Positions 10,027 through 21,815 of a stretch of DNA of 64,000 bases are shown here, in pieces; the stretch's first letter is position 1, and each line of letters starts with the position of its first letter. Below the pieces are notes generated by a model that worked only from the letters and a program-made list of their open reading frames with translations, was not told where the DNA came from and made no database searches. This DNA comes from Castellaniella sp. (GTDB lineage Bacteria > Pseudomonadota > Gammaproteobacteria > Burkholderiales > Burkholderiaceae_B). The stretch spans positions 1-64,000 of the forward strand of contig JAHRWZ010000093.1 in NCBI GenBank assembly GCA_019104865.1, in the 5' to 3' direction. The translations under genes and the position numbers were made by a program.

Positions 10027-11439
10027 TCAGATATGCAGTGCCTGCCCCAGTGCGCGCAGCGCGGCCTCCTGGATCGCCTCGCCCTGAGTCGGATGGGCAT
10101 GGATCGTATGGCCGACGTCCTCCAGGCGCGCGCCGAGCTCAATGGACTGACCGAAGGCTGCGGAGAATTCGGATACGCCGCGTCCCACCGCCTGCCAACC
10201 CAGGATCAGGTGATTGTCGCGGCGGGCAACGACCCGCACGAAGCCGTCGGTGGATTCGAGCGTCATGGCACGGCCATTGGCTGCCAGCGGAAAAACACCC
10301 TCGATCGCGTCGAGACCCGCAGTGGCGGCCTGCTGAGGCGACAGGCCTGCCGTGACGATTTCCGGATCGGTGAAGCACACGGCGGGAATCGCAGCCGGCA
10401 CGAATTGCCGGGTATGCCCGGCGATCTGCTCGGCCACGCATTCGCCCTGCGCCATGGCTCGATGGGCCAGCATCGGCTCACCGGTCAGGTCGCCGATGGC
10501 CCAGACCCCGTTCATGGAGGTGCGGCAATGTTCATCCACCCGTACCGCCAACCCGTTCATGTCCAGCATCAGGGAACTGAGCCCGAAGCCCCGGCTGCGC
10601 GGGCGGCGCCCGACAGCCACCAGAATCGATTGGGCGGCCAGGATACGTTCTTCGGCCTTGGGCGGCTGGATGCGCAGACCCTTGCCGTCATCGGACAGGC
10701 CCAGCACCTGGGTCTGCAGATGCAGACCCATACCCAGGGACTTCAGCGCGGCATGGACCGGCTTGACCAGGTCGGCATCGTAGGCCGGCAGGATACGGTC
10801 CTGCGCCTCGATCACGTCGACCTTCACGCCCAGCTTGCGGTAAACCGTGCCGAGTTCCAGACCGATGTAGCCGGCCCCCACGATCGCCAGGGATTTGGGC
10901 AGCGTCCTGGGGGACAGCGCCTCGGTGGAGGAGATCACCGGGCCGCCAAACGGCATGAAGGGCAAGGCGACGGGTTCCGACCCCGTCGCCAGCAGCAGGT
11001 GTTCGCAGCGGATGCGCTGGGGGGCCCCGGCCTTGCCCTTGACCACCGGGTCCACGTCGACAGTCTTGCCGTCGATGATGTGGGCCCAGCCCTGGACCAC
11101 CGTGACCTTGTGCTTTTTCAACAGCGATCCGATCCCGGTGGTCAGTTTTTTGACGATCGCATCCTTCCAGGCGATGCTGCGGTCCAGGTCGAGTTCCGGC
11201 GCCTGGGCCCGGATTCCCAGGGGCGAATCGCCGGCGTAGCCCTGCAGGGCATGGAATTGCTCGGCAACATGGATGAGGGCCTTGGACGGAATGCAGCCGA
11301 TGTTCAGGCAAGTGCCGCCCAGCACGCCGCCTTCGACCAGCACGGTGGGAATACCCAGCTGCCCGGCACGGATGGCAGCGACGTAGCCGCCCGGGCCGCC
11401 GCCGATGATCAGCAAGGTCGTATTGATGAGATTGGACAT
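10027..11439 (-). CDS. lpdA: Dihydrolipoyl dehydrogenase (E3) of the branched-chain 2-oxoacid complex
   Basis: FAD/NAD flavoprotein that reoxidises dihydrolipoamide on the E2 core. The FAD motif is [18 protein letters not shown], the redox disulfide is [13 protein letters not shown], the NAD motif is [13 protein letters not shown], and the C-terminal base is in [10 protein letters not shown] start it at 11439 (MSNLIN, 470 residues) because GGAG lies six bases before this ATG; a longer in-frame extension upstream would run into bkdB. It is the last gene of the four-gene bkd operon, 2 bases after bkdB, so it is more likely bkd-dedicated (LpdV-like) than the pyruvate or oxoglutarate dehydrogenase E3. 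Confidence 0.93.
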   Translation of the reverse strand: MSNLINTTLLIIGGGPGGYVAAIRAGQLGIPTVLVEGGVLGGTCLNIGCIPSKALIHVAEQFHALQGYAGDSPLGIRAQAPELDLDRSIAWKDAIVKKLTTGIGSLLKKHKVTVVQGWAHIIDGKTVDVDPVVKGKAGAPQRIRCEHLLLATGSEPVALPFMPFGGPVISSTEALSPRTLPKSLAIVGAGYIGLELGTVYRKLGVKVDVIEAQDRILPAYDADLVKPVHAALKSLGMGLHLQTQVLGLSDDGKGLRIQPPKAEERILAAQSILVAVGRRPRSRGFGLSSLMLDMNGLAVRVDEHCRTSMNGVWAIGDLTGEPMLAHRAMAQGECVAEQIAGHTRQFVPAAIPAVCFTDPEIVTAGLSPQQAATAGLDAIEGVFPLAANGRAMTLESTDGFVRVVARRDNHLILGWQAVGRGVSEFSAAFGQSIELGARLEDVGHTIHAHPTQGEAIQEAALRALGQALHI

Positions 11440-11441
11440 GC

Positions 11442-12866
11442 TTACTCCACGAACAAGAGCGCCGGGCATTCCAGATAACGCCGGATGCACTGGATGAACT
11501 CGGCGGCATGCATGCCGTCGACCACGCGATGATCAAAAGACGAGGACAGGTTCATGAGCTTGCGTGCCATGACCCGGCCCTCCTGGAAGACGGGCCGCTC
11601 GACCACCCGGTTGACGCCGACGATGGCGACTTCGGGGTGATTGATGACCGGCGTGGACACGATACCGCCCAGGGGACCCAGGCTGGTGATGGTGATGGTG
11701 GAACCCGTCAGTTCATCGCGCGCCGCTTTGCCCTCGCGGGCAGCCTCGGCCAGCCGGGCGATCTCCGCCGCGCAGGACCAGAGGTCCAGTGTTTCGGCAT
11801 GATGCAGTACCGGCACCATCAGGCCAGCCGGCGTCTGGGCGGCTACCCCCAGATGCACCGCACCGTACTGGGTTACCACCCCGGCCTCATCGTCGAACCG
11901 CGCATTGATCTGCGGAAACTCGCGCAGCGCCAGCACCATCGCGCGCGCCAGAAACGGCAACAGCGTGAGCTTCCCGCGCTCGGCGCTGTAGCGGCCGTTC
12001 AGGCGGGTCCTCAGGGATTCCAGCTCGGTGACGTCGATCTCCTCGACGTAGGTGAAATGCGGAATGCGGCGCTTGGCTTCCTGCATCTTCTGGGCAATCC
12101 GGCGGCGCAGACCAATGACGGGAACCTCGGTTTCCTCGGTGTGGGACTGATACAGGGCCCCGGTCGTACGATGTGAAGTTGCATTGCGGTCACGGGCCAG
12201 CCAGGCATCCAGATCACCGTGCGTGATCCGCCCCGCGGGTCCCGTGCCCGGCACGTACTGCAGCGTGATGCCCTGGTCCCAGGCGCGACGGCGCACGGCG
12301 GGCGAAGCCAGGGGGCGCTGCCCCTCGGGCCGGGCCGGTGCATGGGACGCCAGGTACGGCGACGGGGCCGTCCGGCCAGTCGGCGCCGCAGCCGCCATGG
12401 ACGCAGGCTTTGCCGCCGATTGCCCGGCCACGACGTCTTGGGCGGCCGGGTCCGCCGGATAAGTGCTGTCGGACGGAGCCGGAGCCACACGGGCGGCGGG
12501 CTCGGCCTGGGCCGCCCGGGTAGCCTGCCCTTGCGCGCCAGCAGATTGCGCAGCGTGCGCGGCCCCCGCCTGGCCGGCTGGATCCGGTCGGGACCGGGTC
12601 TTCACGGTATGTTCGTTGCCCTCGCCTTCGACTTCCAGGCGGATGAGCTCCGACCCCACGGCCATGACCTCGCCCACCGCGCCGCCCAGGGCAACGACGC
12701 GCCCATGCACGGGTGACGGCACCTGAACCGTAGCCTTGTCGGTCATGACGTCGGCCAGCACCTGATCCTCGACCACCGCGTCGCCAGGCTGGACATGCCA
12801 TTCGACCAGTTCGACTTCCGCGATGCCTTCGCCGATATCCGGCATCCTGATGATGTGAATACCCAT
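11442..12866 (-). CDS. bkdB: Branched-chain 2-oxoacid dehydrogenase E2 (dihydrolipoyl acyltransferase)
   Basis: E2 core enzyme that transfers branched acyl groups from lipoate to CoA. The 474 residues run as follows: a lipoyl domain with the lipoylated lysine in [13 protein letters not shown], an Ala/Pro-rich linker (about 100-185), a peripheral-subunit-binding domain ([18 protein letters not shown]), and a catalytic domain with [17 protein letters not shown]. The start at 12866 ([14 protein letters not shown]) is chosen because the domain begins there and the ATG shares a base with the bkdA2 stop (TAATG), which implies translational coupling. A longer in-frame extension upstream only overlaps bkdA2. 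Confidence 0.94.
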   Translation of the reverse strand: MGIHIIRMPDIGEGIAEVELVEWHVQPGDAVVEDQVLADVMTDKATVQVPSPVHGRVVALGGAVGEVMAVGSELIRLEVEGEGNEHTVKTRSRPDPAGQAGAAHAAQSAGAQGQATRAAQAEPAARVAPAPSDSTYPADPAAQDVVAGQSAAKPASMAAAAPTGRTAPSPYLASHAPARPEGQRPLASPAVRRRAWDQGITLQYVPGTGPAGRITHGDLDAWLARDRNATSHRTTGALYQSHTEETEVPVIGLRRRIAQKMQEAKRRIPHFTYVEEIDVTELESLRTRLNGRYSAERGKLTLLPFLARAMVLALREFPQINARFDDEAGVVTQYGAVHLGVAAQTPAGLMVPVLHHAETLDLWSCAAEIARLAEAAREGKAARDELTGSTITITSLGPLGGIVSTPVINHPEVAIVGVNRVVERPVFQEGRVMARKLMNLSSSFDHRVVDGMHAAEFIQCIRRYLECPALLFVE

Positions 12867-13903
12867 TATGCCTCCCGGAACGCGCGCTTGAATGCCTCTG
12901 CCACCCGCTTGGGGCCTGGAAAATAGGCCCATTCGTGCGAATGCGGATAAGGCGTGTCCCACCCCGTGATGCGTTCGATCGGGGCCTCGAGATGGTAGAA
13001 ACAGTGTTCCTGGACCAGAGCGCACAGTTCGGCGCCGAAGCCGCTGGTGCGGGTGGCCTCGTGCAGCACCACGCAGCGCCCGGTCTTGCGCACGGAAGCC
13101 GTGATGGCGTCCAGATCCAGCGGCCAGAGACTGCGCAGGTCGATGATGTCGGCCTCGATGCCGGCCTCCTGGGCCGCGACCTCGGCCACGTAGACCATGG
13201 TGCCGTAGGTCAACACGGTCAGTTCGCGCCCTTCGCGGTAGAGCGAGGCTTTGTCGAGCGGCACCGTATAGTAGCCTTCGGGCACGTTACCCAGGGGGTG
13301 CTTGGACCAGGGCACGACCGGCTGGTCGTGATGGCCGTCGAACGGCCCGTTGTACAGGCGTTTCGGTTCCAGGAAGATGACCGGATCGTCATTCTCGATG
13401 GAGCTGATCAGCAATCCCTTCGCGTCATAGGGGTTGGACGGCATCACCGTGCGCAGGCCCGACACGTGCGTGAACAAGGCCTCGGGGCTCTGGCTGTGCG
13501 TTTGCCCGCCGAAAATGCCGCCGCCGCACGGCATGCGGATCGTCAGTGGCGCCGAATAGCCGCCCGCCGAGCGATACCGCAACCGCGCGGCCTCGGAAAA
13601 GATCTGGTCCGCCGCCGGGTAGAAATAGTCGGCGAACTGGATCTCGACCACCGGGCGCAGGCCGTAGGCCCCCATGCCGATGGCGGCCGCCACGATGCCG
13701 CTTTCGGAAATCGGCGCATCGAACACCCGCGTGTGGCCATATTTGGCCTGCAGACCTTCGGTGCAGCGGAATACGCCGCCGAAATAGCCGACGTCCTCGC
13801 CGAACACGACGACGTTCTCGTCGCGGTCCAGCATGATGTCCATGGCCGAGCGCAGGGCCTGGATCATGGTCATGGGACGGGTTTTCATTTTTTCTTCCGC
13901 CAT
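12866..13903 (-). CDS. bkdA2: Branched-chain 2-oxoacid dehydrogenase E1 beta subunit
   Basis: Beta chain of the thiamine-diphosphate decarboxylase E1 (alpha2-beta2). The 345 residues contain the family motifs VVVFGEDVGYFGGVFR, FDAPISESGIVAAAIGMG, MPCGGGIFGGQTHSQSPE and LHEATRTSGFGAEL. The start at 13903 (MAEEKMKTR) lies two bases after the bkdA1 stop, with a G-rich stretch upstream as a plausible ribosome site; Met6 is an alternative. It acts with BkdA1, BkdB and LpdA in valine/leucine/isoleucine breakdown. Confidence 0.94.
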   Translation of the reverse strand: MAEEKMKTRPMTMIQALRSAMDIMLDRDENVVVFGEDVGYFGGVFRCTEGLQAKYGHTRVFDAPISESGIVAAAIGMGAYGLRPVVEIQFADYFYPAADQIFSEAARLRYRSAGGYSAPLTIRMPCGGGIFGGQTHSQSPEALFTHVSGLRTVMPSNPYDAKGLLISSIENDDPVIFLEPKRLYNGPFDGHHDQPVVPWSKHPLGNVPEGYYTVPLDKASLYREGRELTVLTYGTMVYVAEVAAQEAGIEADIIDLRSLWPLDLDAITASVRKTGRCVVLHEATRTSGFGAELCALVQEHCFYHLEAPIERITGWDTPYPHSHEWAYFPGPKRVAEAFKRAFREA

Positions 13904-13905
13904 GG

Positions 13906-15162
<1,257 letters not shown>

Positions 15163-15301
15163 TCATCAGCCTGGCCAGTACCGCGCCAGAATGGCCAGCA
15201 TGAGCAAGCCAACGTGACGAAGACTGAGGGCAACAGTCGCCTTGTGGACGGCTGCCGCATGATCGCCGATTCCGCCATGCCGCGCAAGATCGCGAAAACC
15301 A

Positions 15302-17905
15302 CTACGGACGCCGTCCGTGCCAATAACGACGGGACGACTCCAGGACACTGTACAACGACAGGCCCGTGCCGCGCGACCGGGCATTTATCCCGCCTTGCCA
15401 ATCGGTGCGCCAGATGCTTGCACCCGCCAGCCTCCAGCGATCCAGCACGGCACCGGCGGGATGCCCGTGGCGATTCCAGCGGCCGACCTGCACGATCACG
15501 TGCCGGGCGGCAACAGCATTCACGAACGCGGCGGACGACGAGGTGCGCGAACCGTGGTGCGCCGCGACCACCACATCGACCGGCGTCAGCCCACGCCGAA
15601 CCAGTGCCGCCTCCGTTCGCGCTTCGACGTCGCCCGTGAGCAGAAGACTGTGGTGCGCACCGCGTACCCGCAGCACACAGCTGCCCGCGTTGGCCTGCGC
15701 ACCGGGGCGTGCGGACCGCGCGTCCAGCGGCCACAGGAATTCAAAGCTCACGCCATCGATTTGCCAACGACCACCGAACAGACAGGGTGTGGCCGCCAAC
15801 GGCAGCGTCGCGGGTCCGGCCTGCAGCAGGCGGGCCTCGGTCCGCAGCCAGGATTCCAGATCGAAGGAACTGAACACCTGCTGCACGGACACGGCATCCA
15901 GAACACCGCGCACCCCGCCCGCATGATCCAGATCCGCATGCGACACAACCAAGACATCCAGTCGCCGGACGCCCAGCGCCCGCAGGGCTGGCACAACGGT
16001 CCGGGTGCCTTCGTCCGAATCCCGCGCATGACGGGCCCCCGCATCGAACAGGATCGCATGGCGGGCGGTACGCAGCAGCAGCGCGCTGCCCTGCCCGACA
16101 TCCAGCGCATGAAGATCCCATTCGCCCAGGCCCGGCTGGGGGGCCTTCCACAGGACCATCGGAATCATCGCGACCCATGCCCACCCGCGATAGGCTAGCG
16201 ATCTGAGCGATGCGGAACCCGGCCATAAGGCCAACGCGGCCCCTCCCGCCGCAAGCAGATAGAGCCAGGCAGGCCCCGCCACCACCGGCAGGGTCGGCAA
16301 GCGCGCCAGCCATTCCGTGGGCCGCATCATGAGCGCCAGCACACCATGAGCCAGCCACGCCAGCAGGGCCGCAACAGACTCCAGGCCCGGTATCGACGCC
16401 ATGGCGGCGAGCAACAGGGAGAGCGGTGTGACGCACAGTTCGATCACCGGAATCGCATAGGCATTGGCGATCGGCGACACCAGGGAGATCTCGTGAAAGA
16501 CCCAGGCCAGCGCGGGCGCCAGGGCCAGCGTGACCGCCCACTGCAGGCGCGCGGCCAGGCGCAGCCCGTGCAGCCACCGTGTCAGGCCGGACGGCGACGG
16601 CGGCGGATCGGCACCCGGCGGTGGCCGGCTGCGGCGCAAGCGGACTGCGGAAGCCTCTTCATCGAGACCGACCGCGAGCAGGACGGCGACCGCCGCGAAC
16701 GACAACCAGAAGCCGCTGGCCAGCACGGACCAGGGGTCCAGCGCCACCACCGCGACGGCTGCCAGGGCCAGCACCCGTGTCCCGTTGAGCCGGATCTGGA
16801 GGGCCTGGGCGCCAGCGACGACCGCCAGCATCATGAAGGTACGCCGCGCCGGCACGCCCCAGCCCGCCAGCAGACAATACAGCCAGGCCACGATCAGCGC
16901 GGCGCAAGCCGCCGCCCGGCGCGCAGGCCAACGCTCGGCCAGAACCCGGCCGCGCCAGCGCAGGCGCCGCCACAGCCAGGAGACCGCCAGAGCGCCGACC
17001 CCCGCAAGCATCGTGATGTGGGATCCGGAAATTGAAACAAGATGTGTCAAACCGCTTCTATTGAAGACTTTCCAGTCGCCATCTTCCACCCCATCCTGAT
17101 CCCCGATCGCCAGAGCGCGCAGCACGGGTCCATACCGTTTCCCTTCCAGATATGGCGCCATGGCCTCGCGGATGGCGTGCCGGGCCCGATCGGCGATGAC
17201 CGACAGGCTATGCCAGTCCTCATCGCGCAGATGTTCGGGGATGCCGCGCACCGTCCCCAGGGCGCGGACACCGATGGCGAAAGCATGCCCTTCATAATCG
17301 AAGGCAGCCACGTTCCGTGCCGACTGGACGGGCCGCAGCACCACGGCCATGCGCCAGATCTGCCCCGCCCGGACTTCCGGAAACGGCGGATCGGCCGGCT
17401 TCGCGGCCGCATAGGGACTGCGCCATCCCGAAGCCGGCCAGCTGACCAGGATGCGCCGAGGCACGCCCTCGGGGTGTGATTGCAGGACTTCCGCTTCGAA
17501 ACGCACCCGGTCCGGCTGCAGACGCGGCAGACCCTCGATCCGCAGGACAACGCGGGAAACCCGATCGACATTGCCATCGTCCAGCGCCTGATCCAGCCGG
17601 TGCTGTGCCCAGACCATGGTCACCGCGAACGCCAGCCAGGCCGCGAATGTCCACAGGCTCAGGCAGCCCAGCGTGACAGCCAGGCGGCTCCCACCGGCGC
17701 CGGAGTCCTCGCCCGCCAGGCACGCCAGTCCCGATGCAGCACGCCGGCAACGGCGCGCAAACCACCAAAAGCGGAACGCCGTCAGAAGCAGCATAAGGGG
17801 AACGGACAGACCGGAAACCACCCACAAGGGGGACGGCAGCCGCGCCATCTGATGCATGACCAGCACGCCCAGCAGCCCAGCGCCCACCGTCAGCCGACCG
17901 ATCAT
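15302..17905 (-). CDS. comEC: DNA internalization/competence protein ComEC/Rec2
   Basis: Polytopic inner-membrane channel protein for uptake of single-stranded DNA during transformation. The 867 residues begin with two hydrophobic helices and an N-terminal OB-like soluble region (about 90-260). A multi-helix Competence domain follows (about 260-560, starting LTHLVSISGSHITMLAGVGA). The C terminus is a metallo-beta-lactamase-like domain with VVSHADLDHAGGVRG, LLLTGDVEA and VAAHHGSRTSSS. The protein appears intact. No other competence genes are nearby; tatD lies 65 bases upstream on the same strand. Confidence 0.93.
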   Translation of the reverse strand: MIGRLTVGAGLLGVLVMHQMARLPSPLWVVSGLSVPLMLLLTAFRFWWFARRCRRAASGLACLAGEDSGAGGSRLAVTLGCLSLWTFAAWLAFAVTMVWAQHRLDQALDDGNVDRVSRVVLRIEGLPRLQPDRVRFEAEVLQSHPEGVPRRILVSWPASGWRSPYAAAKPADPPFPEVRAGQIWRMAVVLRPVQSARNVAAFDYEGHAFAIGVRALGTVRGIPEHLRDEDWHSLSVIADRARHAIREAMAPYLEGKRYGPVLRALAIGDQDGVEDGDWKVFNRSGLTHLVSISGSHITMLAGVGALAVSWLWRRLRWRGRVLAERWPARRAAACAALIVAWLYCLLAGWGVPARRTFMMLAVVAGAQALQIRLNGTRVLALAAVAVVALDPWSVLASGFWLSFAAVAVLLAVGLDEEASAVRLRRSRPPPGADPPPSPSGLTRWLHGLRLAARLQWAVTLALAPALAWVFHEISLVSPIANAYAIPVIELCVTPLSLLLAAMASIPGLESVAALLAWLAHGVLALMMRPTEWLARLPTLPVVAGPAWLYLLAAGGAALALWPGSASLRSLAYRGWAWVAMIPMVLWKAPQPGLGEWDLHALDVGQGSALLLRTARHAILFDAGARHARDSDEGTRTVVPALRALGVRRLDVLVVSHADLDHAGGVRGVLDAVSVQQVFSSFDLESWLRTEARLLQAGPATLPLAATPCLFGGRWQIDGVSFEFLWPLDARSARPGAQANAGSCVLRVRGAHHSLLLTGDVEARTEAALVRRGLTPVDVVVAAHHGSRTSSSAAFVNAVAARHVIVQVGRWNRHGHPAGAVLDRWRLAGASIWRTDWQGGINARSRGTGLSLYSVLESSRRYWHGRRP

Positions 17906-17970
17906 GCCCCGCCCCCGATAATGCCCCGACAGGAGACACTAAGACCCGGAGGCGGGACAAAACCAGGCCC

Positions 17971-18831
17971 TTATGTCAGTTTTGGCACATCGGAAGCCAG
18001 ATTCGAACCCGGCAAGAATGTCGCGAGCCGCGGCAGCACCCGCGCCGCATTGCAGGCGCACTGGGCAATCACGGTATTGCGCGGCTCGGACCGAAGCGAT
18101 GCCAGACAGTCGGCGATCCGGGCAACTTCGGCGGGTTCGTTGCGCGCGGGCTGCGGGCAACCATCCGCACCCCGCCCCAGCCAGGCGGGGGGCATGTCCG
18201 GCGCATCGGTTTCAAGCACCAGCGCCGTCGGCGGCAGTTGCGTGGCCAACCGCCGGATTCGCAGCGCCCGATCGAAGGTCATCGCCCCGCCCATCCCGAG
18301 TGCGAAACCCAGGTCCAGGAACTGTCCGGCTTGCTGAAAGCTGCCGTTGAAGGCATGCGCGATCCCGCCGATGGCGGGACGACGTCGCAGGTGCTTGAGC
18401 AGGACGTCCTGGGATCGGCGCACGTGCAGCAGCACCGGCAGATCAAAGCGCTGCGCCAGGTCCAGCTGGCGCGTGTAAAACATTTCCTGACGCGTCCGCA
18501 GCGCGGGGGTATTGAGTTCCGGCACAAAGAAATCCAGGCCGATTTCCCCGATCGCGACCAGGCGCGGATCATCCCGCCAAGCCGACAGGCGGTCCTCCAG
18601 CGCGGCCAGGCTGGCAGCATCCGCCCGATCCACATAGAGGGGGTGGATACCCAGCGCATAACAGACCCCCGGCACGGACCAGGCCAGATCCCGCACGGTC
18701 TGGAAATTGTCCGCGCACACGGCGGGGATGACGATGCCACGCACGCCCGCCCGATGCGCCCGCTCGATGACTTCGGTCCGGTCGGCATCGAATTCGGCCG
18801 CATCCAGATGGCAGTGGGTGTCGATGAGCAT
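17971..18831 (-). CDS. tatD: TatD-family metal-dependent deoxyribonuclease
   Basis: TIM-barrel metallohydrolase of the TatD/YcfH/YjjV group, presumed 3'-5' DNase. Metal ligands are visible as IDTHCHLD at the N terminus, GEIGLDFF, LLHVRRS, HAFNG and LETDAP. The start at 18831 (286 residues) is preferred because GGAG lies seven bases upstream; the alternative ATG twelve bases earlier has no ribosome site. The C terminus is slightly longer than in E. coli TatD-type proteins. It is co-directional with lolC-lolD upstream and comEC downstream. Confidence 0.88.
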   Translation of the reverse strand: MLIDTHCHLDAAEFDADRTEVIERAHRAGVRGIVIPAVCADNFQTVRDLAWSVPGVCYALGIHPLYVDRADAASLAALEDRLSAWRDDPRLVAIGEIGLDFFVPELNTPALRTRQEMFYTRQLDLAQRFDLPVLLHVRRSQDVLLKHLRRRPAIGGIAHAFNGSFQQAGQFLDLGFALGMGGAMTFDRALRIRRLATQLPPTALVLETDAPDMPPAWLGRGADGCPQPARNEPAEVARIADCLASLRSEPRNTVIAQCACNAARVLPRLATFLPGSNLASDVPKLT

Positions 18832-18903
18832 AGACGCCTCCATCCAAGCAATAGGAAACCCCCGGAACGCCCCGCTGCCCGTACCGCCGGACGCGGGAAA
18901 CCA

Positions 18904-19599
18904 TCAGCCCTCCAGATGCCCCGCTTGCATGTGCAGCTGACGATGTGCCAGTGCAGCCAGCGCCGGATCATGCGTCACGATGACGAAGGCGGTGCCCAGA
19001 TCCCGGTTGATGCGCCCCAGCAACTCGAACATCGCGTCCGCCGTGTGACGGTCCAGATTGCCGGTGGGTTCGTCGGCCAGCACACAGGCGGGCCGGGTCA
19101 CCAGCGCGCGCGCCAAAGCCACCCGCTGGCGCTCGCCACCCGAGAGTTGACCGGGAAAATGCGTCGCGCGGTCGCGCAGACCCACCTGCGCCAGCAGGCC
19201 GTACGCCTGTTCACGGGCTTCGGCCCGCGAGCAGCGGCGCACGATGAGCGGCATCGCCACATTGTCGAGCGCGGAGAATTCCGGCAGCAAGTGATGGAAC
19301 TGGTAGACAAAGCCCAGCGCCCGATTGCGCAACTGACTGCGCTTGCGTTCGTTCAGGCCGCCGGCCGCCTCGCCCGCAATCCACAAGTGCCCCTCATCGG
19401 GCTGATCCAGCAGGCCCAGCACGTGCAACAGCGTGCTTTTCCCCGATCCGGAAGCACCGACGATGGCGACCATCTCGTGCGCATGCACCGACAGGTTCAC
19501 GTCGCGCAGGACTTCGACGCGGCCCGCCCCCTCGTCGTAGGTCTTGACCAGATGCTCGGCGCGCAGCACCGTGGCGGCGGGTTGCGGGGCTTCAGTCAT
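18904..19599 (-). CDS. lolD: Lipoprotein-releasing system ATPase LolD
   Basis: ATPase of the LolCDE complex, which extracts outer-membrane lipoproteins from the inner membrane and hands them to LolA. The 231 residues carry Walker A GASGSGKST, Q-loop FVYQFHHLLPEF (the LolD/MacB-type sequence), signature LSGGERQRVALARAL and Walker B VLADEPTGNLD. Its start overlaps the lolC stop by 8 bases, so the pair is translationally coupled. Confidence 0.95.
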   Translation of the reverse strand: MTEAPQPAATVLRAEHLVKTYDEGAGRVEVLRDVNLSVHAHEMVAIVGASGSGKSTLLHVLGLLDQPDEGHLWIAGEAAGGLNERKRSQLRNRALGFVYQFHHLLPEFSALDNVAMPLIVRRCSRAEAREQAYGLLAQVGLRDRATHFPGQLSGGERQRVALARALVTRPACVLADEPTGNLDRHTADAMFELLGRINRDLGTAFVIVTHDPALAALAHRQLHMQAGHLEG

Positions 19600-20863
19600 G
19601 GCGCAGTACCTGGGCGGGTTGCAGGCGGGATGCCCGCCAGCTGGGATAGAGCGTCGCCAGCAGCGACAGCACGAGCGAGGTCACGCCGATGGTCACAATA
19701 TCGCCGACCTGCGGATTGGATGGCAGTTCGCTGATGAAATAGATCTGCTGTGGCAGGAAATGCACCCCGAACAGGCGTTCGATCCAGGGCACTATGACGT
19801 CGATGTTGTAGGCAGCCAGGGTCCCGAACAGTACGCCCGCCGCTGTGCCGACCACCCCGATCAGCGCCCCCTGCACCAGGAAGATACGGGCAATTTCGGC
19901 TGGCGTCGCGCCCAGCGTGCGCAGAATCGCGATGTCGGACTGTTTGTCCTTGACCGCCATCACCAGCGAGGACAGCAGATTGAAGGCGGCCACGGCCACG
20001 ATCAGCGCCAGGATCAGAAACATCATGCGTTTTTCGGTTTTCACGGCGGCAAACCAGGTGCGGTTGTTCTGCGTCCAGTCCATGGCCCGCACGCCCGGCG
20101 GCATCAGGCCCAGCAGCTGCCGGGCGACCTCGGGCGCGCGCTGCATGTCGGCGATGCGCAGGCGCACACCGCTGACGCCGCTGTCGCGAAACACCCGCGC
20201 CGCATCCTGTACATCGACAAAGGCCAGCGTCGCATCATATTCGTAGTAGCCCGTGGCGAAAATGCCGGACACGGTGAACTGGCGCATGCGCGGGGCGAAA
20301 CCCGCCGGGGAAATCGATCCCTGAGGCGCCAGCAGCAGCACGGTGTCTCCCACCGTCAACCCCAGGGACTGCGCGATCTGGCTGCCGACGATCATGTTGA
20401 ACGAGCCGGGCGTCAAGCTGTCGAGCGAACCCGATTCCATCTGCCCCTTCAGGTCCGAGACCTTCGATTCGATGGCGGGATCGATGCCCCGTACCTGCAC
20501 GCCGCTGAGCCCTTGCCCCCGCGCCAGCATGCCTTGGGCCGCCACGAAGGGCGCGGCCCCCCGGACCTCGGGATCCCGTTCGGCCGCGCGCGCCAGGTCC
20601 TGCCAATGGTCCAGCACCTGCTGGTGATCGGCACCCGGTACAAAGAGTTCGATGTGGGGCAGCACCGACAGCATGCGGTCGCGCACCTGCGTCTGAAAAC
20701 CGTTCATGACCGACAGGACAATGATCAGAGCAGCCACCCCCAGGCCGATTCCGGCCATGGAGCTCGCTGCCACGAAGGAGACGAAACGGTCTCCCCGACG
20801 ACCGCCCCGCCCAGTCCGGGCCAGCCCCGCATAACGGGCCCCGATCCACCACTCATAGGCCAT
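19592..20863 (-). CDS. lolC: Lipoprotein-releasing system permease LolC/LolE
   Basis: Inner-membrane permease of LolCDE. The 423 residues contain a first transmembrane helix (about 30-55) after the conserved RFVSFVAASSMAGIGLG, a large periplasmic domain (about 60-270), and three C-terminal helices of the FtsX/MacB type (starting MMFLILALIVAVAAFNLLSS). As in most betaproteobacteria only one LolC/E-type gene is present, so it probably forms a homodimer with LolD. It is divergent from the rpfE-like gene, with only 40 bases between, so their promoters must overlap. Confidence 0.93.
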   Translation of the reverse strand: MAYEWWIGARYAGLARTGRGGRRGDRFVSFVAASSMAGIGLGVAALIIVLSVMNGFQTQVRDRMLSVLPHIELFVPGADHQQVLDHWQDLARAAERDPEVRGAAPFVAAQGMLARGQGLSGVQVRGIDPAIESKVSDLKGQMESGSLDSLTPGSFNMIVGSQIAQSLGLTVGDTVLLLAPQGSISPAGFAPRMRQFTVSGIFATGYYEYDATLAFVDVQDAARVFRDSGVSGVRLRIADMQRAPEVARQLLGLMPPGVRAMDWTQNNRTWFAAVKTEKRMMFLILALIVAVAAFNLLSSLVMAVKDKQSDIAILRTLGATPAEIARIFLVQGALIGVVGTAAGVLFGTLAAYNIDVIVPWIERLFGVHFLPQQIYFISELPSNPQVGDIVTIGVTSLVLSLLATLYPSWRASRLQPAQVLRHD

Positions 20864-20903
20864 GTGTTCTGTATTCCGATCCGTTTGACTCTACAATTCC
20901 GGC

Positions 20904-21815
20904 ATGCATATCGTCATTCCCGGGGCCTGGCCCGATCCTGAAGTGGCCGCCGAACTGGCGCCCCATCTGGCGCAGCGCGCGCCTACCCTGGCACGCTGGC
21001 TCGGTCGGGGAAAAGTCGCACAGACCCCCAGCCCCGCGGCGGACACCTGGTGCACTCCCCTGGAACACTGGCTGCTGCAGGCGCGCGGCTTCGTGACGAC
21101 GCAAGCTGAGCATATTAGCGCAGGTCTGGGGCCCTTGCGCGCCGGCGTCCAGGACGACGAACCGGTCTGGCTGGCCGAACTCATCCATATGTCACCGTCA
21201 CGCGACGGTGCCGCACTGTTGCCGGCCGACACCCTGGGCATCACGGCGGAACAATCGGAATCCCTGCTGCGGACCGCCCGCGAACAGCTGGAAGACGGCG
21301 GCCCGCAGCTCGAATTCCTGCGTCCCGACACGTGGCGCGTGCGCTGGCCGGATGCGGTACGGCTGCCTTGCGCCAGCCCGGCCCTGGTGGCCGTCAGCGC
21401 CGTCAATGACTGGTGGCCTCAGGACCCGGTCGCGCGCCCCTGGCGCCGCCTGGTCAACAGCCTGCAGATGGCCTGGTTCGAGCATCCGGTCAACCAAGCG
21501 CGTCTCGAGGCTGGCCAGGCGCCGATCAACAGCCTCTGGCTCTACGGCGGGGCCCGCCGCGGGCAACTGACGCGCCTGCTGCCGGCCGACTTGCGGATCG
21601 AGACCGCGCTGGAAGGCTTTGCCACCAGCCAGGACTGGGGCGGCTGGATCGAGGCGCTGGCGCAATTGGAATACGGCTGTCTGGCCGCATTGACGCAAGA
21701 CACCCCGACCCTGGTACTGACCGGCCGGGACCGCTACGCAACGATCACCGTGCAGGGTGGCTGGCTGGCCCGCTGGCGAACACAGGACTGGAGGCGCTGG
21801 TGGTGCAGCCGCTGA
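20904..21815 (+). CDS. RpfE-like conserved protein encoded before recJ
   Basis: Conserved 303-residue protein that precedes recJ in many beta- and gammaproteobacteria, annotated as RpfE-like after Xanthomonas. No catalytic motif is obvious. It begins MHIVIPGAWPDPEVAAELAP and is rich in Trp and Leu; no signal peptide or membrane segment is visible. Its last ~16 bases overlap the recJ start, so the two genes are likely coupled. Some database families describe it as phosphoglycerate-mutase related, but I see no support for an enzymatic role. Function unknown. Confidence 0.75.
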   Translation: MHIVIPGAWPDPEVAAELAPHLAQRAPTLARWLGRGKVAQTPSPAADTWCTPLEHWLLQARGFVTTQAEHISAGLGPLRAGVQDDEPVWLAELIHMSPSRDGAALLPADTLGITAEQSESLLRTAREQLEDGGPQLEFLRPDTWRVRWPDAVRLPCASPALVAVSAVNDWWPQDPVARPWRRLVNSLQMAWFEHPVNQARLEAGQAPINSLWLYGGARRGQLTRLLPADLRIETALEGFATSQDWGGWIEALAQLEYGCLAALTQDTPTLVLTGRDRYATITVQGGWLARWRTQDWRRWWCSR